Of a stretch of DNA of 53,496 nucleotides, positions 9,470 to 17,946 are shown piece by piece (position 1 is the stretch's first letter; each line of letters begins with the position of its first letter). The stretch is taken from assembly GCF_001552635.1 (NCBI RefSeq), contig NZ_BCRO01000093.1, forward strand, positions 1-53,496. The letters run 5' to 3'. Under the pieces are notes generated by a model. It was not told the origin of the DNA. It made no database searches and saw only the letters and a list, made by a program, of their open reading frames with translations. The position numbers and the translations under genes are program-made. Source of the DNA: Actinomadura hibisca NBRC 15177 (GTDB taxonomy: Bacteria; Actinomycetota; Actinomycetes; Streptosporangiales; Streptosporangiaceae).

Positions 9470-10150
9470 TCAGCCGGTGGTGGCGCCGCGTTCCCGCAAC
9501 ATCCGCTCCATCAGGTCGATCTCCGAGCGCTGCCCGTCCACCATGGTCCGCGCCAGCCGCCGCACCTGCTCGTCGCCCGCCAGCGTCAGCGCGGCCTGCG
9601 CCATCTGGACCCCGGCCCGGTGGTGCACGATCATCAGCTGCAGGAAGCGCACCTCGGCGGCCCGCCCGGACAGCCGCTCCAGCTCGGCGAGCTGCTCGCG
9701 GGTCGCCATGCCGGGCATCGTGAAGGCCCCGCCCCCGGCGGCCCCGCCGGGGTGGCCGGGGTGCCCGGCCATCCAGCGCATCGTGCCCGCCGGGTCGGTC
9801 TTGGGCGCGCCCCAGCGGTCCAGCCAGGCGGTCATCATGCCGATCTGCGACTGCTGGGTGGTGGCGATGTCGAACGCCAGCGTCCGCACGGCCTCGTCGC
9901 GGGTGCGGTCGCGGACGGTGAACGCCATCCGCACCGCCTGGGAGTGGTGGGTGCTCATGTCCCGCGCGAACCCGGCCTCGGGGCCGTCGGGGCCGGGCTC
10001 GCCCGACCGCAGCGCGGCCAGCCCCGCGAAGGCCGCGGCGGCCACCAGGACCAGCACCGCGAGGACGGCGGTGACCCGCCGCCCGCGCGGTGCCGGACGG
10101 CGGTCCGCCGCGTCCTCCGTGAGGTCGGCCGCAGGGGCGTCCTGCGTCAC
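9470..10150 (-). CDS. DUF305 family exported protein
   Basis: A 226-aa protein with a signal anchor (about 26-48) followed by a DUF305 ferritin-like helical domain. The two hallmark HH motifs are visible: STHHSQAVRMAF at 67-78 and MIVHHRAGVQMAQ at 173-185. Between them is a His/Gly/Met-rich loop (MAGHPGHPGG). DUF305 proteins are often found beside copper or metal-stress genes, which suggests metal binding outside the membrane, but no activity can be assigned. The GTG start at 10150 overlaps the DUF3105 stop by 4 bases, so the two are translationally coupled. Confidence 0.9.
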   Translation of the reverse strand: MTQDAPAADLTEDAADRRPAPRGRRVTAVLAVLVLVAAAAFAGLAALRSGEPGPDGPEAGFARDMSTHHSQAVRMAFTVRDRTRDEAVRTLAFDIATTQQSQIGMMTAWLDRWGAPKTDPAGTMRWMAGHPGHPGGAAGGGAFTMPGMATREQLAELERLSGRAAEVRFLQLMIVHHRAGVQMAQAALTLAGDEQVRRLARTMVDGQRSEIDLMERMLRERGATTG

Positions 10151-10752
10151 GCGGCGTCCTTCGCGCCGGTGCAGGCCGCGCCCGGCTCGGGCGTCTGCGG
10201 GCCCTTCACGTAGGCGCGCAGGAACGCGTCGACGCGCGGGTCGCCGGCGTCCTGCACCTTGACCTGCTTGCCCCACGCCGACAGCACGATCGGGGCGTCC
10301 AGGCCGGGGTAGGGGCTCATCAGCGAGTAGTCGGTCGCCTTGACCTTCGCGCCCAGCGCGGCCACCTGCGCGGCGTCCAGGCCGGGCCGGTAGGTGATCC
10401 ACACCGCGCCGTGCTCCATGGAGTGCACGGCGTTCTCGTTGCGCAGCGGCCGGTCGTAGACGCGGGCGTCGCAGTTCTGCCACATCGGGTCGTGCGAGCC
10501 GCCCATCGGCGGGGCGGTGTCGTAGGTGACGGCGTCGGTGGTGTGCTCGCGGCTCAGGTCGTCCTTCTGGACCAGGCCCGCGATCGAGCCGCCGCCGTCG
10601 GCCGAGGACGGCCGCGACTGGAGGAAGGCGAAACCGATGGCGACGGCGGCCACCAGGCCGATGACGCCGAAGAAAATGATGCCGCCCCAGGGCACCTGGC
10701 GCTGGGTCAGGGCGTTGCGCTGCTGCGCGCGGTTACGAGCGCTCTTGGACAT
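10147..10752 (-). CDS. DUF3105 family membrane-anchored protein
   Basis: A 201-aa protein with a basic N-terminus, one membrane helix at about 24-44 and an extracytoplasmic DUF3105 domain. The conserved block GGSHDPMWQNC followed by NENAVHSMEHGAVWITY is clear. Its histidines and cysteine could bind metal. Function is unknown. In actinobacteria DUF3105 is recurrently paired with DUF305, as here, where its stop overlaps the start of the DUF305 gene. The ATG at 10752 is preceded by AAGGGG. It is probably the promoter-proximal gene of this pair. Confidence 0.9.
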   Translation of the reverse strand: MSKSARNRAQQRNALTQRQVPWGGIIFFGVIGLVAAVAIGFAFLQSRPSSADGGGSIAGLVQKDDLSREHTTDAVTYDTAPPMGGSHDPMWQNCDARVYDRPLRNENAVHSMEHGAVWITYRPGLDAAQVAALGAKVKATDYSLMSPYPGLDAPIVLSAWGKQVKVQDAGDPRVDAFLRAYVKGPQTPEPGAACTGAKDAA

Positions 10753-10815
10753 TCTTATCCCCTTGTGGGTGCTTTTAGGTGATGACGGAGGTGTTCGGAC
10801 TGAACGGCCGGTCCA

Positions 10816-11298
10816 TCACAACCTGAGCACCTGCAGGGCACTGAGGGACGGCGGCGCGGGCGTCGTCGACGCCGACGGCCCGACGAGCCAGCCCAGCCGG
10901 GGCGGCAACCGCAGCAGCGTGCGGCGGGAAGGGGCGACCAGGGCCAGCACCATCAGCGACAGCAGCACCGCCAGGCACAGGCAGGCGTGCGCCGGGTCGA
11001 GCGGGGCCCGGTCGGCGGGCGCGATCGCCTGGGCGAGGTCCGGGACCGCCAGGTGTGCCAGCGGGCTGTGGCCCGCCGCATGGGCGGCCTCGTGGCCCGA
11101 GGCGGAGCCGGTGAGCAGGGCGGGCGCGGTCGGGGCGGCGGGGACACCGGCGTCGTGCGCGGTGCAGAGCCGCAGCGCCGGGGCGTGTCCCAGGCCGTAG
11201 CTGAAGACCAGCCCGCCCACCAGGAACAGCGCGATGAGCAGGCCCGCGAGCCCATGGCGCTGCCGGTGGTGCCGCCTGAGTGCGCCGATCCCCGTCAT
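10816..11298 (-). CDS. Hypothetical two-helix membrane protein with His-containing loop
   Basis: I do not recognise a named family with confidence. The 160-aa product has a membrane helix at about 17-36, an extracytoplasmic loop with scattered histidines (GHEAAHAAGHSPLAH) and two cysteines, a second helix with HACLCLAVLL at about 105-122 and a basic C-terminal tail. The layout resembles the small DUF6153-type proteins of actinomycetes. It lies 63 bases upstream of the DUF3105-DUF305 pair on the same strand, which makes a shared role in metal handling at the envelope possible (inference). AGGAGG lies about 15 bases before the ATG, longer than usual. Confidence 0.72.
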   Translation of the reverse strand: MTGIGALRRHHRQRHGLAGLLIALFLVGGLVFSYGLGHAPALRLCTAHDAGVPAAPTAPALLTGSASGHEAAHAAGHSPLAHLAVPDLAQAIAPADRAPLDPAHACLCLAVLLSLMVLALVAPSRRTLLRLPPRLGWLVGPSASTTPAPPSLSALQVLRL

Positions 11299-11469
11299 GG
11301 CCCCGCTGTCACCTCCTCGTTCCCATCGCTTGACCCAGCGCCGTCCCGGTCACCCGAGAGCAACGCCGCGACCCGGCCGGGGGTTCCCGGTCCGGCTCGG
11401 TCTCGCGACGGAGCGCGGACCATCCTCGCGGACCAGGCTTTACCGAAGATTACCGTCGAGGATGGACGC

Positions 11470-12264
11470 ATGTGGAGCACCTTCGCGAGCCTCTGGCGCG
11501 CCCGGACGGCCAGGGCGCTCGCGGCGGCGGCCCTCCAGGCGGCGCTGATGGCGGCCCTATTGGGAGCCTACGGATATGCGCGGCACCTGGTGGACGGCCG
11601 TTTCGACACCGCCTTCGAGCACGCCCGGTTCCTGTGGAACTTCGAACGCGAGCTGGGCCTGCCTGACGAAGCCGCCTTACAGCGCGCCGCCCTGGACTGG
11701 AGCCTCCGCTGGGTATGGCCCGCCAACCAGTACTACGTGCGGGTCCACTTCCCCGCCTCGATCCTGTTCATGATCTGGGTCTACCTGCGGCACCGCCGCG
11801 CCTGGCCGCGCATCCGGGCCGCGATCCCGCTGTCGGCGGCCCTCGCGCTGGTGATCCACGCCCTGTACCCGCTGGCCCCGCCCCGTCTACTGCCCTCACC
11901 CGACATGGGGGACATGATGATGTTGGACCTGATGACCGTCTACGGGCCCAGCGCCTACGCCACCGAGCCCGGCGAGGGCATGGCCAACCAGTTCGCCGCG
12001 ATGCCGTCGTTGCACGTCGGCTGGGCGGTGCTGATCGCCTGGGGGATCATCCGCTACGGCCGCACCCGGTGGCGCTACCTGGCGGTGCTGCACCCCGTGG
12101 TGACGCTGCTGGTGGTCGTGCTGACCGCCAACCACTACTGGCTGGACGGCGCGGTCGGCGTCGCGGTGGTCGTGGTGGCGCTGGTGGCGACCTTCTGGCT
12201 GGAGCGTCCCCCGGCTCCGGCGCGGCCGGAAATGTCGGTCCCCCGAGATAGTGTCGGAGCGTGA
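11470..12264 (+). CDS. PAP2/Aur1-like membrane phosphatase or phosphotransferase
   Basis: A 264-aa polytopic membrane protein with about six helices. It carries the PAP2 superfamily motifs MPSLHVGWAV (P179, S180, H182) and NHYWLDGAVG (H222, D226), the His-Asp catalytic arrangement found in Aur1/inositol-phosphotransferase-like members. It probably hydrolyses or transfers a phospho-headgroup from a lipid; the substrate is not determinable. The ATG at 11470 is the start that preserves a clean N-terminal signal helix; longer upstream frames run through the divergent membrane-protein gene. Its stop overlaps the rarA GTG by 4 bases. Confidence 0.88.
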   Translation: MWSTFASLWRARTARALAAAALQAALMAALLGAYGYARHLVDGRFDTAFEHARFLWNFERELGLPDEAALQRAALDWSLRWVWPANQYYVRVHFPASILFMIWVYLRHRRAWPRIRAAIPLSAALALVIHALYPLAPPRLLPSPDMGDMMMLDLMTVYGPSAYATEPGEGMANQFAAMPSLHVGWAVLIAWGIIRYGRTRWRYLAVLHPVVTLLVVVLTANHYWLDGAVGVAVVVVALVATFWLERPPAPARPEMSVPRDSVGA

Positions 12265-13715
12265 CCAGTGTGGGACCGGGCCAGCCGGAGGGCCTCTTCG
12301 ACGACCCGGCGCAGGAGCGGCCCGACGAGCGCGACGCGCCCGCCGGACCGGGTGACGGAGCAGCGGAGGCAGCCTCCTCCGCAGCGGGCGGCCGCACGGG
12401 CGCAGGCGCGTCCCCGAACGGCGCCGAACAACCCCTGGCGGTGCGGATGCGGCCCCGCGGCCTGGACGAGGTCGTCGGGCAGGCCCACCTGCTGGGCCCC
12501 GGCACCCCCATCCGGCAACTGGTCGACCGCGACGTCCCCATGTCGCTGGTGCTCTGGGGCCCGCCCGGCACCGGCAAGACCACCCTCGCCACCGTGGTCA
12601 GCCAGGCCACCCAGCGCCGCTTCGTGGAAGTCTCGGCCGTCAGCGATGGCGTCAAGCGCGTCCGCGCCGAGATCGACCTCGCCCGCCGCGAGCTCGGCAT
12701 GTCCGGCCGCCAGACCGTGCTGTTCGTCGACGAGGTGCACCGCTTCAACAAGGCCCAGCAGGACGCGCTGCTGCCCGCCGTGGAGAACCGCTGGGTCTCC
12801 TTCATCGGCGCCACCACCGAGAACCCCTTCTTCTCGGTGATCAGCCCGCTGCTGTCGCGCTCGTTGCTGCTCACCCTGGAGCCCCTCGGCGAGGACGACC
12901 TGCGCGAGGTGGTCCGCCGCGCGCTCGCCGACGAGCGCGGCCTGGGCGGCGCGGTCACCCTCGACCCGGCCGCCGAGGACCACCTGATCCGGCTCGCCGG
13001 CGGCGACGCCCGCCGTGCCCTCACCTACCTGGAGGCCGCCGCCCTGGTGGTGGCCGACGGCGAGGTCATAGACGCCGACGTGCTGGAGCGCGCCGTCGAC
13101 CGCGCCGCGGTCCGCTACGACCGCGAGGGCGACCAGCACTACGACGTCATCAGCGCCTTCATCAAGAGCATCCGCGGCAGCGACGCCGACGCCGCGCTGC
13201 ACTACCTGGCCCGCATGATCGAGGCGGGCGAGGACCCCCGCTTCATCGCCCGGCGGCTGATCGTGCACGCCAGCGAGGACGTCGGCATGGCCGACCCCAC
13301 CGCGCTCCAGACCGCCGTCGCCGCCGCCCAGGCGGTGGAGTTCGTCGGCCTGCCCGAGGCCCGCATCAACCTCGCCCAGGCGGTCATCCACCTGTCGCTG
13401 GCGCCCAAGTCCAACGCGGTGATCATGGCGGTGGACGGCGCGCTGGGCGACGTGCGCAAGGGCCTGGCCGGGCCGGTGCCCGGCCACCTGCGTGACGCGC
13501 ATTACAAGGGCGCGGCGCGCATCGGGCACGGCGAGGGGTACAAGTACGCCCATGACCACCCCGGCGGCGTGGTGCGCCAGCAGTACGCGCCCGACGCGGT
13601 CCACGGCCGCGAGTACTACCGGCCCACCCGGCACGGCGCCGAGGGGCGCTTCTCGGAGGTGCTGGCCCGCATCCGCTCGGTGCTGCGCGGCGACCCCGGC
13701 GACCGCCGGGGCTGA
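12261..13715 (+). CDS. rarA: Replication-associated recombination protein A (AAA+ ATPase)
   Basis: A 484-aa AAA+ ATPase of the RarA/MgsA/WRNIP1 family, acting at stalled replication forks with single-strand-binding protein. Walker A is GPPGTGKT at 100-107, Walker B VLFVDEVHRF at 153-162 and sensor 1 GATTENP at about 183-189. The C-terminal helical and tetramerisation region includes the family block HYKGAARIGHGEGYKYAHDH. The first about 58 residues are a disordered Ala/Gly/Pro-rich extension. The GTG start overlaps the PAP2 gene stop, so the pair is likely co-translated. Confidence 0.95.
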   Translation: MTSVGPGQPEGLFDDPAQERPDERDAPAGPGDGAAEAASSAAGGRTGAGASPNGAEQPLAVRMRPRGLDEVVGQAHLLGPGTPIRQLVDRDVPMSLVLWGPPGTGKTTLATVVSQATQRRFVEVSAVSDGVKRVRAEIDLARRELGMSGRQTVLFVDEVHRFNKAQQDALLPAVENRWVSFIGATTENPFFSVISPLLSRSLLLTLEPLGEDDLREVVRRALADERGLGGAVTLDPAAEDHLIRLAGGDARRALTYLEAAALVVADGEVIDADVLERAVDRAAVRYDREGDQHYDVISAFIKSIRGSDADAALHYLARMIEAGEDPRFIARRLIVHASEDVGMADPTALQTAVAAAQAVEFVGLPEARINLAQAVIHLSLAPKSNAVIMAVDGALGDVRKGLAGPVPGHLRDAHYKGAARIGHGEGYKYAHDHPGGVVRQQYAPDAVHGREYYRPTRHGAEGRFSEVLARIRSVLRGDPGDRRG

Positions 13716-14038
13716 CCGGCCGCACGCGTGCCGGGGCGCGTGTGCCCCAGCCGTTCCCGGCCTTGACCCGCACGGCGTCCCGCCCGATGGTCCCGCCATC
13801 GGCGGCCCCGTCCCGGTAGCCTGCCCCCGGAGATCCCGGGCCCGGCCCGGGGGCTCCCGCGCCTCGCACGGCCGTGACCGGCGCTCGCGGTAGGGTCTGT
13901 CACCACGGTGCGGGCCGCCGTGGGCAGCACAACCTCAGCGGCCGGCCCACCCGCGGTCCGACCGCACGCAGCCCGACCACAACCAGCCGACACGCACGCA
14001 GCCGACAGACGTAGCCGACACAGCGAACGGAAGCCCTG
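13716..14038. other. Intergenic region between rarA and the DUF948-alaS operon
   Basis: No gene is visible in these 323 bases. A hairpin after rarA (GCACGCG at 13722-13728 against CGCGTGTGC at 13737-13745, one bulge) may act as a terminator. Near the 3' end, 13958-14025 carries imperfect repeats of a CGCACGCAGCC / GCCGACA type unit before the DUF948 start. The promoter of the alaS operon must lie here, but I cannot identify convincing -35/-10 hexamers. Confidence 0.5.
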
Positions 14039-14467
14039 ATGCTCACTGGTGGACAGCTCGCAGGTCTCATCGTGGCCGTGTTCTGGGCGGTACTGGTCTC
14101 CTTCCTCGCCTACACCCTTCTCAAACTCGCCCGTCTGCTCGGCGAGGCCGCCGAGATGGTGCGCGACGTCGGGGAGCAGGCCGGCCCCCTGCTGAAGGAC
14201 ATGACCCGCACGGTCCGGCGCGCCGACGAGCAGCTCGGCCGCACCGACGTGATCACCAAGCAGGTCGGCGCCGTCACCCAGAACGTGTCGGCGGTGACCA
14301 CCGTGATGACCTCGGTGGTCGGCGGCCCGCTGGTCAAGGCCGCGGCCTTCTCCTACGGGGTCCGCAAGGCCCTCGGCAACCGCGACGGCGGCGGCTCGGA
14401 CGGCGGTCCGGCCGGGGGCGACCGCCCCCAGCTGGCGGCCCGGTCCGGCGGTAAGGGGCGCAGGTGA
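14039..14467 (+). CDS. DUF948 family membrane protein
   Basis: A 142-aa protein with one N-terminal membrane helix (about 9-28), then an amphipathic helical region (GEAAEMVRDVGEQAGPLLK) and a disordered Gly/Arg tail. This matches the DUF948 family of small general-stress-type proteins; function is unknown. It is the first gene of the operon DUF948-DUF6167-alaS-ruvX-mltG-aroE, a conserved actinobacterial order. GGAAG lies about 6 bases before the ATG. The stop overlaps the next gene's GTG by 4 bases. Confidence 0.87.
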   Translation: MLTGGQLAGLIVAVFWAVLVSFLAYTLLKLARLLGEAAEMVRDVGEQAGPLLKDMTRTVRRADEQLGRTDVITKQVGAVTQNVSAVTTVMTSVVGGPLVKAAAFSYGVRKALGNRDGGGSDGGPAGGDRPQLAARSGGKGRR

Positions 14468-14781
14468 GAAGATTGTTCTGGCTCTCGGTGGGCGCCGGCG
14501 CCGGCGTCTACGCCACCCACCGCGTCAAGCGGAAGGTGGAGCGCGTCGTGCAGGCGTGGTCCCCGGAGGGCGTCGCCGCGCGCGCGGTGACCGCCGGGCA
14601 GTCCACCGGGGCGCGGCTGCGCGGCTTCGCCGCCGACGTGCGCGTGGAGATGCACGCGCGCGAGGCCGAGCTGCGCGAGGCGGTCCGCATGGACCAGGCC
14701 CCGCCCGAGTCCGACGGCGCCCGGCGCCGGGTCCTGCGGGGCCGCTACACCATCATCGACGACGACAAGGATGGCCACTGA
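14464..14781 (+). CDS. DUF6167-like small protein
   Basis: A 105-aa protein starting with a short hydrophobic segment (LFWLSVGAGAGVYATH) followed by a basic, helical region and a charged tail ending IIDDDKDGH. Similar small proteins sit directly upstream of alaS in Streptomyces and relatives (DUF6167); no function is known. The GTG start overlaps the DUF948 stop, and only two bases separate its stop from the alaS ATG, so expression is tied to alaS. Confidence 0.82.
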   Translation: MRRLFWLSVGAGAGVYATHRVKRKVERVVQAWSPEGVAARAVTAGQSTGARLRGFAADVRVEMHAREAELREAVRMDQAPPESDGARRRVLRGRYTIIDDDKDGH

Positions 14782-14783
14782 TC

Positions 14784-17453
14784 ATGGAGTCGGCAGAGGT
14801 CGCGCGCCGCTTCCTCAAGTACTTCGAGCAGCGCGGGCACACCGTGATGCCCTCGGCCAGCCTGATCGCCGAGGACCCGACCCTGCTGCTGGTCCCCGCC
14901 GGGATGGTGCCGTTCAAGCCCTACTTCCTCGGCCAGCGGACGCCGCCGGCGCCCCGGATGACCAGCGCGCAGAAGTGCGTGCGCACGCCGGACATCGAGG
15001 AGGTCGGCAAGACCACCCGGCACGCCACGTTCTTCCAGATGCTGGGCAACTTCTCCCTCGGGGACTACTTCAAGGAGCAGGCGATCCCGTTCGCGTGGGA
15101 GCTGCTCACCGCCCCCGTCGCCGACGGCGGGTTCGGGTTCCCCGAAGAGAAGTTGTGGGTCACCGTCTACCACGACGACGACGAGGCCCACGACATCTGG
15201 CACACCAAGGTCGGCGTGCCCGAGGGCCGCATCCAGCGCCGCGGCCTCGCCGACAACTACTGGCACATGGGCGTGCCCGGCCCCGGCGGCCCCTGCTCGG
15301 AGATCTACTACGACCGCGGGCCCGAGTACGGCGACGAGGGCGGCCCGGTGGCCGACGAGGACCGGTACCTGGAGGTCTGGAACCTCGTCTTCATGCAGAA
15401 GCAGCTGGGCGCGGTCCGCTCCAAGGTGGACTTCGACGTCACCGGCGACCTGCCCGCCAAGAACATCGACACCGGCATGGGCCTGGAGCGCATGGCCGCG
15501 ATCCTCCAGGGCGTCGACAACATCTACGAGACCGACACCCTGTGGAAGGTCCTGGAGCGCGCCGCCGAGCTGACCGGCACCCGCTACGGCCGCGACCTGC
15601 GGAACGACGTGTCGCTGCGCGTGGTCGCCGACCACGTGCGCAGCGGCACGATGATGGTCGCCGACGGCATCCGCCCCGGCAACGAGGGTCGCGGCTACGT
15701 GCTGCGCCGCATCCTGCGCCGCTCCATCCGCAACCTGCGGCTGCTCGGCGGGCAGGAGGCCGGGCTCATGCACGAGCTGACCGCCGCCGCGATCTCGGCG
15801 ATGGGCGAGCAGTACACCGACCTGGTGCGCACCGCCGCCAACATCCACACCGTGATCGACGCCGAGGAGGAGTCCTTCCTCCAGACGTTGCGCACCGGCA
15901 CCGCGATCTTCGACACCGCGGCCGCCGAGGCCAAGCGGTCGGGCGGCGCGGCGCTGGCGGGCGACCAGGCGTTCAAGCTGCACGACACCTACGGCTTCCC
16001 CATCGACCTCACGCTGGAGATGGCCCAGGAGCAGGGCCTGGAGGTCGACGAGGCCGGGTTCCGCCGGCTGATGAAGGAGCAGCGCGACCGCGCCAAGAAG
16101 GACGCCCAGGACAAGAAGACCGGCAACCTCGACGTCTCGGTCCTGGACGAGCTGCTCAACGCCTCCGGCGGCAAGGTCGACTTCATCGGCTACAACAACG
16201 TGGTCGCCGAGGCGCGGCTGGCGGGCCTGCTGGTCAACGGCGCCAACGTCCAGGCCGCCGGCGAGGGCGCCGAGGTCGAGGTCGTGCTCGACCGCACCCC
16301 CTTCTACGCCGAGGGCGGCGGCCAGCTCGCCGACCAGGGCCTGATCAAGCTCGGCAACGGCGCGGTCGTGGTGGTGGAGGACGTGCAGTCGCCGCTGCCC
16401 GGCCTGGTGGTGCACCGGGGCCGCGTCCGGCAGGGCGAGGTCCAGGTCGGCGACACCGCCTACGCCGAGATCGACGTCGAGCGGCGGCGCGCCATCTCCC
16501 GCTCGCACTCGGCCACCCACATGGTGCACGCCGGGTTCCGGCGCGCGCTCGGCGAGTCGGCCGCCCAGGCCGGGTCGGAGAACTCGCCCGGCCGCTTCCG
16601 CTTCGACTTCACCGCCGCCGGCGCCGTGCCGATCAGCGTGCTGCGCGACGTCGAGGACGAGGTCAACGAGGTCCTGATCAACGACCTGGACGTGCGGGCC
16701 TTCCACACCTCCATCGACGAGGCTCGCGCCATGGGCGCGCTCGCGCTGTTCGGCGAGAAGTACGGCGACGAGGTCCGCGTCGTGGAGATCGGCGACTACT
16801 CCCGCGAGTTGTGCGGCGGCACCCATGTCGCGAGCTCGGGGCAGCTCGGCCTGGTCAAGGTGCTGGGCGAGTCGTCCATCGGCGCCGGGGTGCGCCGGGT
16901 GGAGGCGCTGGTCGGCATCGACGCCTTCCGGTTCCTGGCCAAGGAGAACGTGCTGGTCGCCCAGCTCGCCGAGCAGATGAAGACCCGCAAGGAGGAGCTG
17001 CCCGAGCGCGTCGCGGGCGTCGTCTCCCGGCTGCGCGAGGCCGAGCGGGAGCTGGAGCGGCTGCGCTCCCAGCAGGTCCTCGCCATCGCCGCGTCGCTGG
17101 CCGACGGCGCCAAGGACGTGGGCGGCGTGGCGTTCGTGGGGCACCGCGCCCCCGACGGCACCGGCGCCGACGACCTGCGCAAGCTCGCCGTCGACGTGCG
17201 CGGCCGCCTCCAGGCCCGCCCGGCCGTGGTGATGGTCGCGGGCGCGCCCAAGGACCGTCCCGTCGTGGTCATCGCCGTCACCGAGGGCGCGCGCGAGCGC
17301 GGCCTGAAGGCCGGCAAGCTGGTCGGCCTCGCCGCCAAGACCCTCGGCGGCGGCGGAGGCGGCAAGGACGACCTGGCCCAGGGCGGAGGTGCGGACGCCG
17401 GAGCGATCGGCGACGCGCTGGCCGCCGTCGAACGAGCCGTAGGGGCCGCGTGA
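14784..17453 (+). CDS. alaS: Alanyl-tRNA synthetase
   Basis: Charges tRNA-Ala and edits mischarged Ser/Gly. The 889-aa product is full length. The class II aminoacylation domain opens with VARRFLKYFEQRGH. A middle tRNA-binding region follows. The editing domain has its zinc ligands H575/H579 (SHSATH) and C677/H681 (CGGTH). The C-terminal coiled coil plus Gly-rich DHHA1 domain ends with GGGGGGKDDLAQGGG. It starts at the ATG at 14784, two bases after the DUF6167 stop, and is followed 31 bases later by ruvX. Confidence 0.98.
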   Translation: MESAEVARRFLKYFEQRGHTVMPSASLIAEDPTLLLVPAGMVPFKPYFLGQRTPPAPRMTSAQKCVRTPDIEEVGKTTRHATFFQMLGNFSLGDYFKEQAIPFAWELLTAPVADGGFGFPEEKLWVTVYHDDDEAHDIWHTKVGVPEGRIQRRGLADNYWHMGVPGPGGPCSEIYYDRGPEYGDEGGPVADEDRYLEVWNLVFMQKQLGAVRSKVDFDVTGDLPAKNIDTGMGLERMAAILQGVDNIYETDTLWKVLERAAELTGTRYGRDLRNDVSLRVVADHVRSGTMMVADGIRPGNEGRGYVLRRILRRSIRNLRLLGGQEAGLMHELTAAAISAMGEQYTDLVRTAANIHTVIDAEEESFLQTLRTGTAIFDTAAAEAKRSGGAALAGDQAFKLHDTYGFPIDLTLEMAQEQGLEVDEAGFRRLMKEQRDRAKKDAQDKKTGNLDVSVLDELLNASGGKVDFIGYNNVVAEARLAGLLVNGANVQAAGEGAEVEVVLDRTPFYAEGGGQLADQGLIKLGNGAVVVVEDVQSPLPGLVVHRGRVRQGEVQVGDTAYAEIDVERRRAISRSHSATHMVHAGFRRALGESAAQAGSENSPGRFRFDFTAAGAVPISVLRDVEDEVNEVLINDLDVRAFHTSIDEARAMGALALFGEKYGDEVRVVEIGDYSRELCGGTHVASSGQLGLVKVLGESSIGAGVRRVEALVGIDAFRFLAKENVLVAQLAEQMKTRKEELPERVAGVVSRLREAERELERLRSQQVLAIAASLADGAKDVGGVAFVGHRAPDGTGADDLRKLAVDVRGRLQARPAVVMVAGAPKDRPVVVIAVTEGARERGLKAGKLVGLAAKTLGGGGGGKDDLAQGGGADAGAIGDALAAVERAVGAA

Positions 17454-17484
17454 GCGACCAGCCCGCCGTGAGCGGAGCGCAAAC

Positions 17485-17946
17485 ATGAGGCAGGGAATCC
17501 GGCTCGGGGTCGATGTGGGCAGCGTCCGCATCGGCGTGGCCCGCAGCGACCCCGGCGGGATCCTCGCCTCGCCCCTGGAGACCGTGAAGAGCGGCAAAGG
17601 GGACATCGACCGCCTCGCGGCGCTGGTCGCCGAGCATGAGGCCGTCGAGGTGATCGTGGGCCTGCCCACCTCGCTGTCGGGCCGTGAGGGCCCGGCGGCG
17701 GCGGCCGCGCGCAGGTTCGCGAACTGGCTGGCCGACCGGCTTCCCCCGGAGACGTCGGTCCGGCTGTACGACGAAAGGCTCACCACCGTCACGGCCGAGA
17801 GCGGCCTGCGCGCCGGGGGAGTCCACGGCCAGGCCCGTCGCCGGGTCGTCGATCAGGCCGCCGCGGCGGTCCTGCTTCAGGCGGCCCTGGACGGGGAACG
17901 GTTGACGGGACGGCCCCCAGGCGAGATCGTCCGGGGAAGCGCATGA
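17485..17946 (+). CDS. ruvX: Holliday junction resolvase-like pre-16S rRNA nuclease RuvX/YqgF
   Basis: A 153-aa RNase H-fold nuclease that completes 5' processing of 16S rRNA and is often annotated as a putative Holliday junction resolvase. The catalytic acid motif GVDVGSVRIGVA (D10) is at the N-terminus. VGLPTSLSGREGP, DERLTTVTA and the C-terminal VDQAAAAVLLQ acid follow in family order. The ATG at 17485 gives the standard length. The stop overlaps the mltG start (ATGA). Confidence 0.94.
   Translation: MRQGIRLGVDVGSVRIGVARSDPGGILASPLETVKSGKGDIDRLAALVAEHEAVEVIVGLPTSLSGREGPAAAAARRFANWLADRLPPETSVRLYDERLTTVTAESGLRAGGVHGQARRRVVDQAAAAVLLQAALDGERLTGRPPGEIVRGSA

Noticed and set aside
14745..17792. 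A 1015-codon open frame antisense to alaS
   Set aside because: It is a GC-skew shadow: alaS has all its motifs, while the antisense product is low-complexity Gly/Ala/Val/His-rich with no domain.
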